From Candidatus Woesearchaeota archaeon (lineage in GTDB: Archaea; Nanobdellota; Nanobdellia; Woesearchaeales; DSVV01), in NCBI GenBank assembly GCA_016215305.1, contig JACRKI010000121.1, positions 1 to 7,593 of the forward strand: DNA of 7,593 bases, written 5' to 3'. Shown here one piece after another: positions 1 to 6,704 of this stretch. The translations under genes were made by a program, and so were the position numbers. Numbering within the stretch: the first letter of the stretch is position 1; every line of letters begins with the position of its first letter. The notes under the pieces are model-generated. The model was not told the DNA's origin. It made no database searches and worked only from the letters and a program-made list of their open reading frames with translations.

Positions 1-1113
1 AAGTATTTTTGGAGCATACTCTTCCAATATTTTCTGCATTTCTTTGTATGTAAAAATACTTCCTTCATCATGCAGATTGTAGCGCACTTTTGGACTTGCC
101 ACATTTGTATCACACAGCGTGATGAGAAATTCATTCTTTGCCTCTTCCCTATTATAAATTTGCGTGATATAATGCAGCAGGGGATTGTACTGGAACAACA
201 TCGGAATTGTCGGCACTTCTCCAAACAGTTCTTTTCGCAACGCGTTATTCTTTTGACACGCTTCACGAATTATTTGCGCAAACGGCGTTTCAAATCCAAT
301 GCCAATATCAATGTCTGACGCGCCATATGAGGAAATAATAATCGCATCTTTCCTCAATTGCTTCTGAAAATATGCTTTCCACTCGAGCGAAATTCCTTCT
401 CCTCCTGTGAGAAGATGTATTTTGTATTTTTTGAGGTCTAGTTTTGTTTCATCCAGAAATTTTTTGAGAAACGGCGGATATCCCGCGAGAATATATTCCT
501 GCTCTGTGCCGAAGGTTTGCAGCGTTTCTTCAATATTCTGTATGCTTGTGCCTGTGCTTTTGACAAGTGCGTAATTTTGCATGAGTTGACAAAACTTAAT
601 CCCTATTGCCCACGGACCATTTGACCACGCGCTCAGCACAATCACATTTCTCCTGCTGATGTTATAGACATACTCAAATTCAAACTTCGCGAGCTGAAGA
701 AGGATTTCATTTTCCTGCACAGAACGAATCCAATTGCTTGGCGTGCCGCTTGTACCGCCGCTCTCGTCAATATTTCCATGCGGGGGAAATCTTCCGTTCA
801 GGCAGCGATCTTTCAATGAATATTTTTTGATATAATTTGTTTTTTCTGTTATTGGAACATTTTTGTTGAAATCATCTTCTCTTTTGATTGCTTTTGGGTT
901 AACATTGTTTTTGAGACAAAAAGAGTGATACGCAGGCACATTTTTTTCCGCATGATGAAAGGTTTGCACTGCTTTTTTCGCGCCAATGACGTGAAAGAGA
1001 TCTGGATCTGCTGTTGTCACAAACTTCAAGGTTCGCTGATAGTCTTTGAGAATAAATCTATTAAAGCGTTCCATAACCGCTAACGGAAGTTTCTTTGCCA
1101 CCAAGTTGAACAT
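1..1113 (-). CDS. PaaK/CapK-type adenylate-forming ligase, N-terminal part (C-terminus beyond window)
   Basis: This frame is open from the ATG at 1113 through the left edge, giving 371 residues with no stop. Translation shows the adenylate-forming (ANL) motifs in order: the phosphate loop SGGTSGTPSNW at residues 118-128, LTGGEGIS at 235-242, the adenine-site motif SSYGASDIDIG at 261-271, and VRYNLHDEG at 343-351, which corresponds to the ribose-binding Y-x-x-x-D segment. This set is typical of the phenylacetate-CoA ligase / coenzyme F390 synthetase / CapK branch. Such enzymes activate a carboxylate as acyl-AMP and usually pass it to CoA or another nucleophile. The C-terminal lid domain with its catalytic lysine lies outside the window. 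The start is the first ATG after an in-frame stop at 1159-1161 and sits 26 bases from a TATA box, so the mRNA is probably leaderless. The family is clear; the substrate is unknown, and PaaK-like proteins in archaea often do not act on phenylacetate. Confidence 0.88.
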   Translation of the reverse strand, partial: MFNLVAKKLPLAVMERFNRFILKDYQRTLKFVTTADPDLFHVIGAKKAVQTFHHAEKNVPAYHSFCLKNNVNPKAIKREDDFNKNVPITEKTNYIKKYSLKDRCLNGRFPPHGNIDESGGTSGTPSNWIRSVQENEILLQLAKFEFEYVYNISRRNVIVLSAWSNGPWAIGIKFCQLMQNYALVKSTGTSIQNIEETLQTFGTEQEYILAGYPPFLKKFLDETKLDLKKYKIHLLTGGEGISLEWKAYFQKQLRKDAIIISSYGASDIDIGIGFETPFAQIIREACQKNNALRKELFGEVPTIPMLFQYNPLLHYITQIYNREEAKNEFLITLCDTNVASPKVRYNLHDEGSIFTYKEMQKILEEYAPKIL

Positions 1114-1134
1114 ACACTTCTTTGGGATTGGATT

Positions 1135-1144
1135 GTATATAAAG
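1135..1144 (-). promoter_or_regulatory. TATA box of the PaaK-like gene
   Basis: Read on the minus strand the site is CTTTATATAC, a strong archaeal TATA box. Its centre is about 26 bases before the ATG at 1113, which puts the transcription start at or next to the start codon. Confidence 0.7.
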
Positions 1145-1190
1145 TTTGCCTCTATTGATTACTCCTTTGAAATGATAAATATTCCATTAG

Positions 1191-1199
1191 ATTTAAATA
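1191..1199 (+). promoter_or_regulatory. TATA box of the histidine kinase gene
   Basis: The site ATTTAAATA is centred 27 bases before the ATG at 1222. This supports ATG 1222 over the in-frame TTG at 1216, and a leaderless mRNA. It shares a short intergenic region with the oppositely directed promoter at 1135-1144. Confidence 0.65.
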
Positions 1200-1221
1200 G
1201 CATCACTGCTTCCCTTTGATT

Positions 1222-3375
1222 ATGGGAATATTTGAAGTTGTCAATCCTGAAAGGACGCTGCTTCCTATTGAAGTTCCCGCAACACCAATTCTTCCTGTCC
1301 TGCAGCAGCTTCAATTTGATGCTGCTGCGTTAGAAGAAGAGGTTTCTGTCACGTATATTCTTGGAGTTCTTGATATGTTCAGAGACGCAGTCATAGGGCA
1401 TAGTCTTCTTGATGCTTCTTTGGATATTGTCGAAGGAATTATTCAAACAAATTTTTCATGCGGTACTGGCGAAGAAGCAGTGCGTGATAGAATCAGCAAC
1501 TATCGATGGCATGAGGTACTATCCTCTCCCAAAATCCCCTGGACACTTTACGAGCTTGCTGCGGAACGTGTTCGTATTGAACTGACAAAAGAAGATGCGC
1601 TACGCGACTATACCACCCCAACCATGTTTCCATTTCTTCTTGGAGTGTACTCCCTTGTCAGCCACCCTTTTATTGTTGCTCAATCGCGATTTCAGTCCAT
1701 TGAAGGACTGATTGGCGCGGTGAACAGTCTTGGAAAAAAATTAAACATTGTTACTGAAATGAAAACCACTTCTCCACCTCAAAAACAAGGAGATCTTCTT
1801 ACTGCACAATTTCAACGAACACAATATCCGGAATCTTTACACGCACTGGAAGAACGATTACAAAGCACAGGCATATCACGCCTAGAAGCAAAAGAAGTTG
1901 CAAGAACAATCTGCTACCGCGATCTTGCCACAACACTTGGCGCACTTGTTGCAGGAAGCATTCTCAAAAACCAACGACTTCGGTATATTGAAGTAGATGG
2001 CGACCCTCTTGGAGAAGCGAACATTCGTATTTATTATCCGCCTCCTGCGGGAGACAGCACTGTTTCTCTCTCTGATGCATGGAAACTTCTAACAACAAAA
2101 CCTGGTAATCCCTGGAGACAACGCTATATAAAAGAAAAACTAGAGTACGCAGTCGCGCCACTGCAGGCGGTTGGATTACAATTAGCAAACAGAGAGCTTG
2201 ATGCCGCAAGAATTAGAGAAAGCAGGCAAGCCGCAACACTCGCCAGAACTGAAGAGGCTGAGCGAACACTTGCTCAATTAGAACAAATCGCGCGCGGGAT
2301 TGCGCATGAAGTCAAGAATCCTCTTTCCACTCTTTCCAATAATACCCGCGCATTATTTTTTGATGAAGATAATTATTTTGAACGACTCCAGGAAGGAACG
2401 AATGATCCTGCTGATCCCCATTATCAACATCATAGAAGAATAATTGTTGATATTGGACATCAATTTATTTCCAAAGAACCATTAAAAGGACCTGCCTTCA
2501 GGCAAATGGTGGAGAGACGGCGTGACGCATATACCACAGCAGTCAAGCTTCTTAATGAAGAACTGGATGCTGTGGGAAGAGAAAAAATTTCTCCGTTACG
2601 AGGGTATGCTTTTGATCCACTGGTGAGAGGATATCTTCTTCGAAAAAAATACGCAAGCTATAATATCATCCGAGAATATTTTGGACGACTTGACATAGGA
2701 GAAACCCTTACTCGAGAAGAATTTGGAGATTTGGGAGTACATATAGAAAAATTAGACGCCGCAAACAATGTCTCTCAAGAATTAATTGCAGAACTATACA
2801 GAAGAATAGGATATATTTCCGCAATCGCGACAAACCCCATGCGGCATAGAACAACCGAGGAGCTCGATTTAGACAGTCTTATTCAAGAAGGAAGTTTCCT
2901 CTTCCTAAAAGAAATAGAAAAACCAGAACTTGTTATCACGGTAGAAAATCGAGTGCAGTATGGTAATGCAGAACTCACCAGAAGCACTATTGAAAATATT
3001 CTGAAAAATGCGCGGGAAGCGCTCAGCAGAGATACAACGCAGGATATTGAATCACACACTGTTGTTATTTACTCTCCTCAGGATGCTCCTGTTATTTATT
3101 TTGGAAATACAGGTCCTGCAATTCCTCCTGACAGAGCAAGAGAAATGTTTGATCTTCATAAACGTGTTCAGAAAAGCGCAGACTCCAGTGGAATAAGTTT
3201 AGCGCTCGCGCAAAATGATCTTCATAGAGTGGGATGTGATCTCCTTTATTATGATACAAATCAAACATATGCACTCCAGCAAAAATATCCAACTCTTGGA
3301 AAATATCCGCTTCACGTTTTATTTGGCATCAAATTATTAACCGCAGAAGAATGCGCGGCAACACGCACATCATGA
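1222..3375 (+). CDS. cytoplasmic sensor histidine kinase with a large insertion in the DHp domain
   Basis: The 717-residue protein has no membrane segment or signal peptide. Residues 1-325 are mostly helical with no PAS, GAF or HAMP domain that I recognise and are presumably the sensory part. A charged helix at about 325-355 leads into the H box IARGIAHEVKNPLSTLSNN (phospho-acceptor His362). The second helix of the dimerisation domain appears only at about residues 516-545, followed by a DL-x-x-LI linker near 549-554, so roughly 140 extra residues separate two helices that are normally joined by a short turn. The ATPase domain has an N box IENILKNAREAL (590-601), a G1 motif NTGPAIP (629-635) where DNGPGIP is usual, and a weak G2 motif SSGISLALA (655-663). 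The expected reaction is ATP-dependent autophosphorylation on His362 and transfer to an aspartate in a partner. The receiver-domain gene 65 bases downstream is the obvious partner. The altered G1 and G2 boxes leave catalytic activity uncertain. Confidence 0.9.
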   Translation: MGIFEVVNPERTLLPIEVPATPILPVLQQLQFDAAALEEEVSVTYILGVLDMFRDAVIGHSLLDASLDIVEGIIQTNFSCGTGEEAVRDRISNYRWHEVLSSPKIPWTLYELAAERVRIELTKEDALRDYTTPTMFPFLLGVYSLVSHPFIVAQSRFQSIEGLIGAVNSLGKKLNIVTEMKTTSPPQKQGDLLTAQFQRTQYPESLHALEERLQSTGISRLEAKEVARTICYRDLATTLGALVAGSILKNQRLRYIEVDGDPLGEANIRIYYPPPAGDSTVSLSDAWKLLTTKPGNPWRQRYIKEKLEYAVAPLQAVGLQLANRELDAARIRESRQAATLARTEEAERTLAQLEQIARGIAHEVKNPLSTLSNNTRALFFDEDNYFERLQEGTNDPADPHYQHHRRIIVDIGHQFISKEPLKGPAFRQMVERRRDAYTTAVKLLNEELDAVGREKISPLRGYAFDPLVRGYLLRKKYASYNIIREYFGRLDIGETLTREEFGDLGVHIEKLDAANNVSQELIAELYRRIGYISAIATNPMRHRTTEELDLDSLIQEGSFLFLKEIEKPELVITVENRVQYGNAELTRSTIENILKNAREALSRDTTQDIESHTVVIYSPQDAPVIYFGNTGPAIPPDRAREMFDLHKRVQKSADSSGISLALAQNDLHRVGCDLLYYDTNQTYALQQKYPTLGKYPLHVLFGIKLLTAEECAATRTS

Positions 3376-3383
3376 GTCATAAG

Positions 3384-3393
3384 CTTTAAAAAG
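3384..3393 (+). promoter_or_regulatory. probable TATA box of the receiver-domain gene
   Basis: CTTTAAAAAG lies just after the kinase stop codon. Transcription would start near 3415, leaving a leader of about 26 bases that carries the Shine-Dalgarno sequence. The receiver gene may therefore be transcribed on its own as well as with the kinase. Confidence 0.5.
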
Positions 3394-3425
3394 GATATAG
3401 AGTTACTTGCATACCGTAGTGAATC

Positions 3426-3431
3426 AGGAGG
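3426..3431 (+). promoter_or_regulatory. strong Shine-Dalgarno sequence that sets the start at 3441
   Basis: AGGAGG is followed by nine bases and then ATG 3441, a standard spacing. The earlier in-frame ATG at 3432 directly abuts this motif and would be badly placed. This is the only clear Shine-Dalgarno site found ahead of a gene in the window. Confidence 0.75.
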
Positions 3432-3440
3432 ATGGAGACG

Positions 3441-4961
3441 ATGACAGGAACCACAAATATGTTTGGAGAAGCACATACAGAAACGCTTGATGATTTTTTT
3501 ACACTCGTTGACAGGAGAAACCGCATTGCTCTTGCAGTTGATGATGAAGCAAAAATACGAAAAGACGTTGCTCAAACTCTTTTCGCGACAGACCGATTTC
3601 TTCCTGGAGAAACAGACGCGTTACAGCAAATAGTTACCTCACTTCCTGAAGGCATGATTGCACTTGAAACTCCTCCTCTCGATGAAGCAAGTATTCTTCT
3701 TACTGCTTCTGGAGAACACGCACTTGCACTTTCCTGGGAACTGTATGATAAAGGGCTTCAAGCAACAGTAAAAATATTTGACATTAATATTGAACGTGAT
3801 GAAAAGCAAACACGAATTCCCATGAATGGATTGCGAGCAGCTTCTTATATGGCTGGCTTCGACCACGCGCCAGTTATTGTCTATACTGCATATGCAAAAG
3901 ATCACCTTACCCAAAGTAGATTCGAATCCAGTGTCCCCATGTTTTTAGTGGAAAAAAGTCCTGCATCTTTAGACACATTGAAAGATGTTGTTGTCGCGGC
4001 ACAGCATTATGCTGATGTCATGGCACAGCTTCGCACGACTTTGAAAAAACGTGAAGATTATATTTCCGGACTCGCAGAAGGAATAAAAGAATTCAAAAAA
4101 AGATTAGGAGTAAGCAGATCTGAAGATTATGAAAGACTCGCATATCAAGACTTTACTATTGATCAGACTCTCACAAGCGATATCCTGGATCTTGCCGGCC
4201 GCATCCCTTCATATACAGGGTTTGAATCGCACGAGCTTACTGCCGAGATGGGAGCAACTTTTGAAACATTACAAACCAAAGCGAGCATTGTTAATAATTA
4301 TAACATAAGAAGAGAATACGATGATTTGATAACACGAGTTGAGAATACCAGTAGAAACATCAGAAGAGCAAGAGAATCTCTCTCCGCGATACAAGCTCTG
4401 GCACGTTCTTCTTCTGTGGATGGATCTATCTATAGCCATCTCCAAACAGCAGAGAGCGCGCTGAATCCAGAAACAGGATGGGCTGACATTCTTGCATTTG
4501 ATGAACTTCCAACACGAAGTGAACTCTCTTATGTCACCAAGATGGTTACAAATAGCGCTCCTGAAACAGTCGCGGTCACCTCTTTTTCTCTGCATGAAGG
4601 ACAATATGACACGCAAAGACTAGGACTTGTCGCTTTGGGAATTCGACAAACTCTTGTCGCATATGATTCCGCACTCGTTGACGCGGAAATAAAAGGAGCG
4701 CGCGATCCCGCAGAAGCACAATTGGAAATGACTGAAAGTAGAGATCATCTCAAAATCATTTGTTCATTCCATGTTCCTGCAGACAAAAAAGACGCTTTTC
4801 AGATGTATCTTGGCGCGCACCTTCAAGATGTGATGTGCAATCAAATCTTCAGAAAAGCAGATCCAACATTTGCTCCTGAAACCATGAGCATTGGATACAC
4901 CCCTTCTGGTATTGAAGTACGAGTAGAACTTCAAAAAGGACAGCTCTACATGCCGCTTTAA
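3441..4961 (+). CDS. response regulator with stretched receiver domain and unknown C-terminal region
   Basis: The 506-residue protein starts with a receiver domain in which every key position can be seen: the acidic pair Asp34-Asp35 (IALAVDDEAKIRK), the phospho-acceptor Asp114 (VKIFDINI), the switch threonine Thr149 (VIVYTAYA) and Lys172 (FLVEKSP). The acidic pair and phospho-acceptor are 80 residues apart instead of about 40-45, so some 35 extra residues lie between strands 1 and 3. Residues 190-325 are charged and helical, probably coiled coil. Residues 345-506 look alpha/beta and match no output domain that I recognise; no helix-turn-helix DNA-binding motif or GGDEF-type signature is visible. 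It most likely receives the phosphate from the kinase encoded just upstream. What it does when phosphorylated cannot be read from the sequence. A degenerate kinase-like ATPase fold at the C-terminus is one possibility, not demonstrated. Confidence 0.82.
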   Translation: MTGTTNMFGEAHTETLDDFFTLVDRRNRIALAVDDEAKIRKDVAQTLFATDRFLPGETDALQQIVTSLPEGMIALETPPLDEASILLTASGEHALALSWELYDKGLQATVKIFDINIERDEKQTRIPMNGLRAASYMAGFDHAPVIVYTAYAKDHLTQSRFESSVPMFLVEKSPASLDTLKDVVVAAQHYADVMAQLRTTLKKREDYISGLAEGIKEFKKRLGVSRSEDYERLAYQDFTIDQTLTSDILDLAGRIPSYTGFESHELTAEMGATFETLQTKASIVNNYNIRREYDDLITRVENTSRNIRRARESLSAIQALARSSSVDGSIYSHLQTAESALNPETGWADILAFDELPTRSELSYVTKMVTNSAPETVAVTSFSLHEGQYDTQRLGLVALGIRQTLVAYDSALVDAEIKGARDPAEAQLEMTESRDHLKIICSFHVPADKKDAFQMYLGAHLQDVMCNQIFRKADPTFAPETMSIGYTPSGIEVRVELQKGQLYMPL

Positions 4962-5000
4962 TTCTTTATTTCTTTTCTTTATTTTTTTCTTTCTTCTTTT
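4962..5000 (+). terminator. poly-T terminator after the receiver-domain gene
   Basis: Directly after the TAA stop there is an almost pure pyrimidine tract with several T runs, including one of seven. Intrinsic termination at T-rich tracts without a hairpin is normal in archaea. It separates the signalling pair from the membrane-protein gene. Confidence 0.65.
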
Positions 5001-5007
5001 CAGAAAA

Positions 5008-5016
5008 TATATAAAG
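5008..5016 (+). promoter_or_regulatory. TATA box of the small membrane protein gene
   Basis: TATATAAAG is centred 26 bases before ATG 5038. This argues for that ATG and against the in-frame TTG at 5026, and for a leaderless mRNA. Confidence 0.7.
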
Positions 5017-5037
5017 TAAATACGCTTGAAAACAAAT

Positions 5038-5376
5038 ATGGTCAAAGAGAACAATCATAATTTGCTTCTTGCATCGACGTTGTTGTTATTCCTCGGACTG
5101 TTTTTGCTTCCTGTTTTTTTCGGAACAACTTCTGGCGGACTGACCGGATTGACTGGCGCGGTTTCCATTACCGGCGCGGCAATCGCTGACCTGAAAGCAG
5201 GAAAGATGACATATCTTTCGATTGGTTTTTTAGTTTTTGTTTTGACCAATACACTCGCGGTTGTCGGATTTGCGTCATATTTTTTCAAAAGCATTCAGAA
5301 TAATCACGTGCAATTCCAAGTCAGCGCCGCGATTAAAGATATTTTCCGCGCGATCAAGAACTTTTTTGTGAAGTGA
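5038..5376 (+). CDS. small membrane protein of unknown function
   Basis: The 112-residue protein has a hydrophobic segment at residues 9-28 and another at about 58-83. Between them is a glycine/threonine/alanine-rich stretch (30-50) that is itself mildly hydrophobic and may pack into or cross the membrane. The C-terminal tail from residue 84 is amphipathic and basic (Lys100, Arg104, Lys107, Lys112) and is probably cytoplasmic. The start follows the TATA spacing seen in the other genes. It is flanked by a poly-T tract upstream and the tRNA-like element about 50 bases downstream, so it appears to be a single-gene unit. I recognise no family or catalytic motif. Confidence 0.7.
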   Translation: MVKENNHNLLLASTLLLFLGLFLLPVFFGTTSGGLTGLTGAVSITGAAIADLKAGKMTYLSIGFLVFVLTNTLAVVGFASYFFKSIQNNHVQFQVSAAIKDIFRAIKNFFVK

Positions 5377-5425
5377 ATTTTTATTTTTCTCATTCGGATT
5401 TCTTGACAAATAGCTTTTTTATTAT

Positions 5426-5521
5426 GCGGAGATCTGATGAAGTCCTTAGAGAGATTCTAAGGACCTCAGCGAATCTCTATGCTCTAGCGGGCGTGTGCGG
5501 GTTCAAATCCCGCCCTCAGCG
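5426..5521 (+). tRNA. class II (serine-type) tRNA-like element with poor 5' half; possible intron and CTA anticodon
   Basis: The 3' part is convincing. There is a perfect T arm (GCGGG 5497-5501, loop TTCAAAT, CCCGC 5509-5513), a long variable arm (5479-5484 with 5489-5494, loop TAGC), and a seven-base acceptor strand CCTCAGC 5514-5520 followed by G at position 73, as in archaeal tRNA-Ser. The 5' part is weak. GCGGAGA at 5426-5432 pairs with the acceptor strand at only five of seven positions, and the D arm (about 5435-5448) has a doubtful stem and no GG in its loop. An anticodon stem AGAGA 5450-5454 / TCTCT 5474-5478 encloses 19 bases starting TTCTAA. With a 12-base intron at the usual position after base 37, the anticodon would be CTA. 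Total length without that intron would be 84. It may be a divergent tRNA, a 3' half of a split tRNA, or a tRNA pseudogene. It is followed at once by a T run. Confidence 0.4.
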
Positions 5522-5523
5522 CC

Positions 5524-5537
5524 TCTTTTTTTCTTTT
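5524..5537 (+). terminator. poly-T terminator after the tRNA-like element
   Basis: A run of seven T, a C and four more T begin within five bases of the last tRNA-like base. This placement supports the idea that the element is, or was, a transcribed RNA gene ending here. Confidence 0.55.
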
Positions 5538-5751
5538 ATAAATTTAAATGTTTCTGTAGCTTTGCCCAAAAAAGAAAAACACACGCACTAAGAAAGGCTT
5601 GAGTTAGGGGACCCAATTTTTCTATTTGGAGTTGTGCAGATTTTGTCTTCGAGTATTATTTTGAATTATTTTTTTGATACTCTCGTTAAATTATCTTTTC
5701 GATAAAATATTTCCAAAAAATAATAATTAAATTGAGAAAAATAAAACGAAA
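5538..5751. other. AT-rich intergenic spacer, no gene seen
   Basis: This stretch lies between the tRNA-like element and the end of the S3Ae gene, which converges on it. I see no supported gene in it. Two short weak hairpins are present: GAGTAT 5651-5656 with ATACTC 5677-5682, and TTATC 5691-5695 with GATAA 5701-5705. Both are short enough to arise by chance in such sequence. Confidence 0.5.
5712..5746 (-). terminator. poly-T terminator of the S3Ae gene
   Basis: Read on the minus strand, two T-rich tracts (from 5736-5745 and 5714-5724) follow the TAG stop at 5752-5754 within a few bases. This is the expected archaeal pattern. Confidence 0.55.
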
Positions 5752-6516
5752 CTATTGCGCTTCTGCTGGAGCTTCCTGCTGCTGCGGCGCTGCTTCTGCC
5801 TGCTGCGGATATGGTCGTCTTGGCGCGCTGTATCTCTGCTGTCTCGCATTCTGCGCAGATTCCATGATCTTCTCGACATTCATGGTCGTGCTTGGAAGCG
5901 CAGAAACCGCAACAGTGTCTTTCACCACAGTCATCATTCTGATTTCACTATTTCGAATTGGATAAATGCCTTTGCACGCTTCTCTGACGCCCATCTGCAA
6001 TCGACCGCTGACGACATCTTTGAAAACCTGATCATACGTGCTGTTCGCAAAATAGGTCGCGACAAACGCAATAACCTGTCTTCGCACTGCCGCGACAAGC
6101 GATCGCTTTGTTTCATACGCGGTTAAAAGGAACGGCTTGACACGAACTTTAATTCCATCTTTTGTCTGGACAACAATAGACGCGTCAACACGCATGCGGC
6201 CGCGCCGCACCATTCGCTTAATGGAAGATGGCGCGATTTCATAGGAAACAACACGGCAAATGCCTCTGCCTTCCATGATCTGATCCACCGCGAACTTGAC
6301 GTTCATGTTCTGCTTTTTCATGTCCCCTGTCAAACTCATCAAACTGAGTTCAATGGTTTTTCCCAAGAGATGCTTAGAATCTTCCACCAATGTTTCCCCA
6401 AGCGCCGCTTTGCCAAAGACATCCGGCGCGACAATCTGGAACCAGCTTTTCTTTTTCTTTGTGAGCGGAGCTTTCTTTTTGACTAGTGGTTTTTTATTTT
6501 CTTTTTCCTCTGCCAT
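5752..6516 (-). CDS. rps3ae: 30S ribosomal protein S3Ae (eS1)
   Basis: The 254-residue protein is a good match to the archaeal/eukaryotic S3Ae (eS1) family, a component of the small ribosomal subunit near the mRNA exit. The lysine-rich N-terminus (residues 8-23) leads into the family opening KKKSWFQIVAPDVFG (21-35) and GET (40-42). Then come LTGDMKKQN (62-70), the basic SSIKRMVRRGRMRVD (97-111), and TKDGIKVRVKP (118-128). The body ends near residue 218. It is followed by a tail rich in Gln, Ala and Pro (about 222-254) that is longer than in many archaeal members and probably disordered. The frame stays open upstream of this start, but family similarity begins here and a TATA box sits 26 bases before the ATG, so a leaderless mRNA beginning at 6516 is the best reading. 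No other ribosomal gene is next to it within the window. Confidence 0.96.
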   Translation of the reverse strand: MAEEKENKKPLVKKKAPLTKKKKSWFQIVAPDVFGKAALGETLVEDSKHLLGKTIELSLMSLTGDMKKQNMNVKFAVDQIMEGRGICRVVSYEIAPSSIKRMVRRGRMRVDASIVVQTKDGIKVRVKPFLLTAYETKRSLVAAVRRQVIAFVATYFANSTYDQVFKDVVSGRLQMGVREACKGIYPIRNSEIRMMTVVKDTVAVSALPSTTMNVEKIMESAQNARQQRYSAPRRPYPQQAEAAPQQQEAPAEAQ

Positions 6517-6537
6517 GGTCGGGTGAATGAAGGGGTT

Positions 6538-6547
6538 GTTTATAAAC
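6538..6547 (-). promoter_or_regulatory. palindromic TATA box of rps3ae
   Basis: GTTTATAAAC is a perfect 10-base palindrome centred about 26 bases before the rps3ae ATG. Because it reads the same on both strands, the core element alone does not fix direction; flanking BRE bases would. Plus-strand transcription from it would begin near 6569 and run into the inverted repeats. Confidence 0.7.
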
Positions 6548-6548
6548 A

Positions 6549-6567
6549 TTTTGTTTTTCAAACAAAA
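6549..6567. repeat. 8-bp inverted repeat directly upstream of the rps3ae TATA box
   Basis: TTTTGTTT at 6549-6556 is perfectly complementary to AAACAAAA at 6560-6567, with a three-base gap. It begins one base beyond the palindromic TATA box, on the side where BRE or activator sites lie for rps3ae. Its right arm overlaps the left arm of the next repeat, so the two hairpins exclude each other. Confidence 0.6.
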
Positions 6568-6634
6568 ATCCAACTCGGTAAACCAAGTGCACTCACTTCG
6601 TTCGTGCAGGACAACGCTCGTGCTGGATTTTTGT
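6562..6634. repeat. 11-bp inverted repeat enclosing a smaller hairpin
   Basis: ACAAAAATCCA (6562-6572) is perfectly complementary to TGGATTTTTGT (6624-6634), 51 bases apart. Within the spacer TGCAC (6588-6592) pairs with GTGCA (6604-6608). The interior is visibly richer in G and C than its surroundings. I see no coding signal that needs it; a small structured RNA or a palindromic repeat element are both possible. Confidence 0.6.
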
Positions 6635-6704
6635 ACAAGAAGTAATAAAAAATCACAATCAGAGCAAGCTCCATGGTATTTACTTGACGAGGGATTTTTT
6701 AAGC

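Noticed and set aside
70..318. Plus-strand open frame of 82 codons near the left edge
   Set aside because: It is antisense to the PaaK-like gene, which shows conserved motifs in this region, and it resembles no known protein.
4764..5054. Minus-strand open frame of 96 codons
   Set aside because: It crosses the end of the receiver gene and the poly-T tract; its lysine-rich middle is simply the complement of that pyrimidine tract.
5433..5441. Box C-like TGATGA, suggesting a C/D guide RNA
   Set aside because: No matching box D (CTGA) follows at a suitable distance, and the T arm and variable arm point to a tRNA-like element instead.
5426..5521. Pyrrolysine or selenocysteine tRNA
   Set aside because: tRNA-Pyl has a very short variable loop while this element has a long variable arm. 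A selenocysteine tRNA would need a long D stem and a TCA anticodon in a proper loop, which are not seen.
5373..5591. Plus-strand open frame of 72 codons starting GTG at 5373
   Set aside because: It starts inside the end of the membrane-protein gene, runs straight through the tRNA-like element, and has no promoter or ribosome site of its own.
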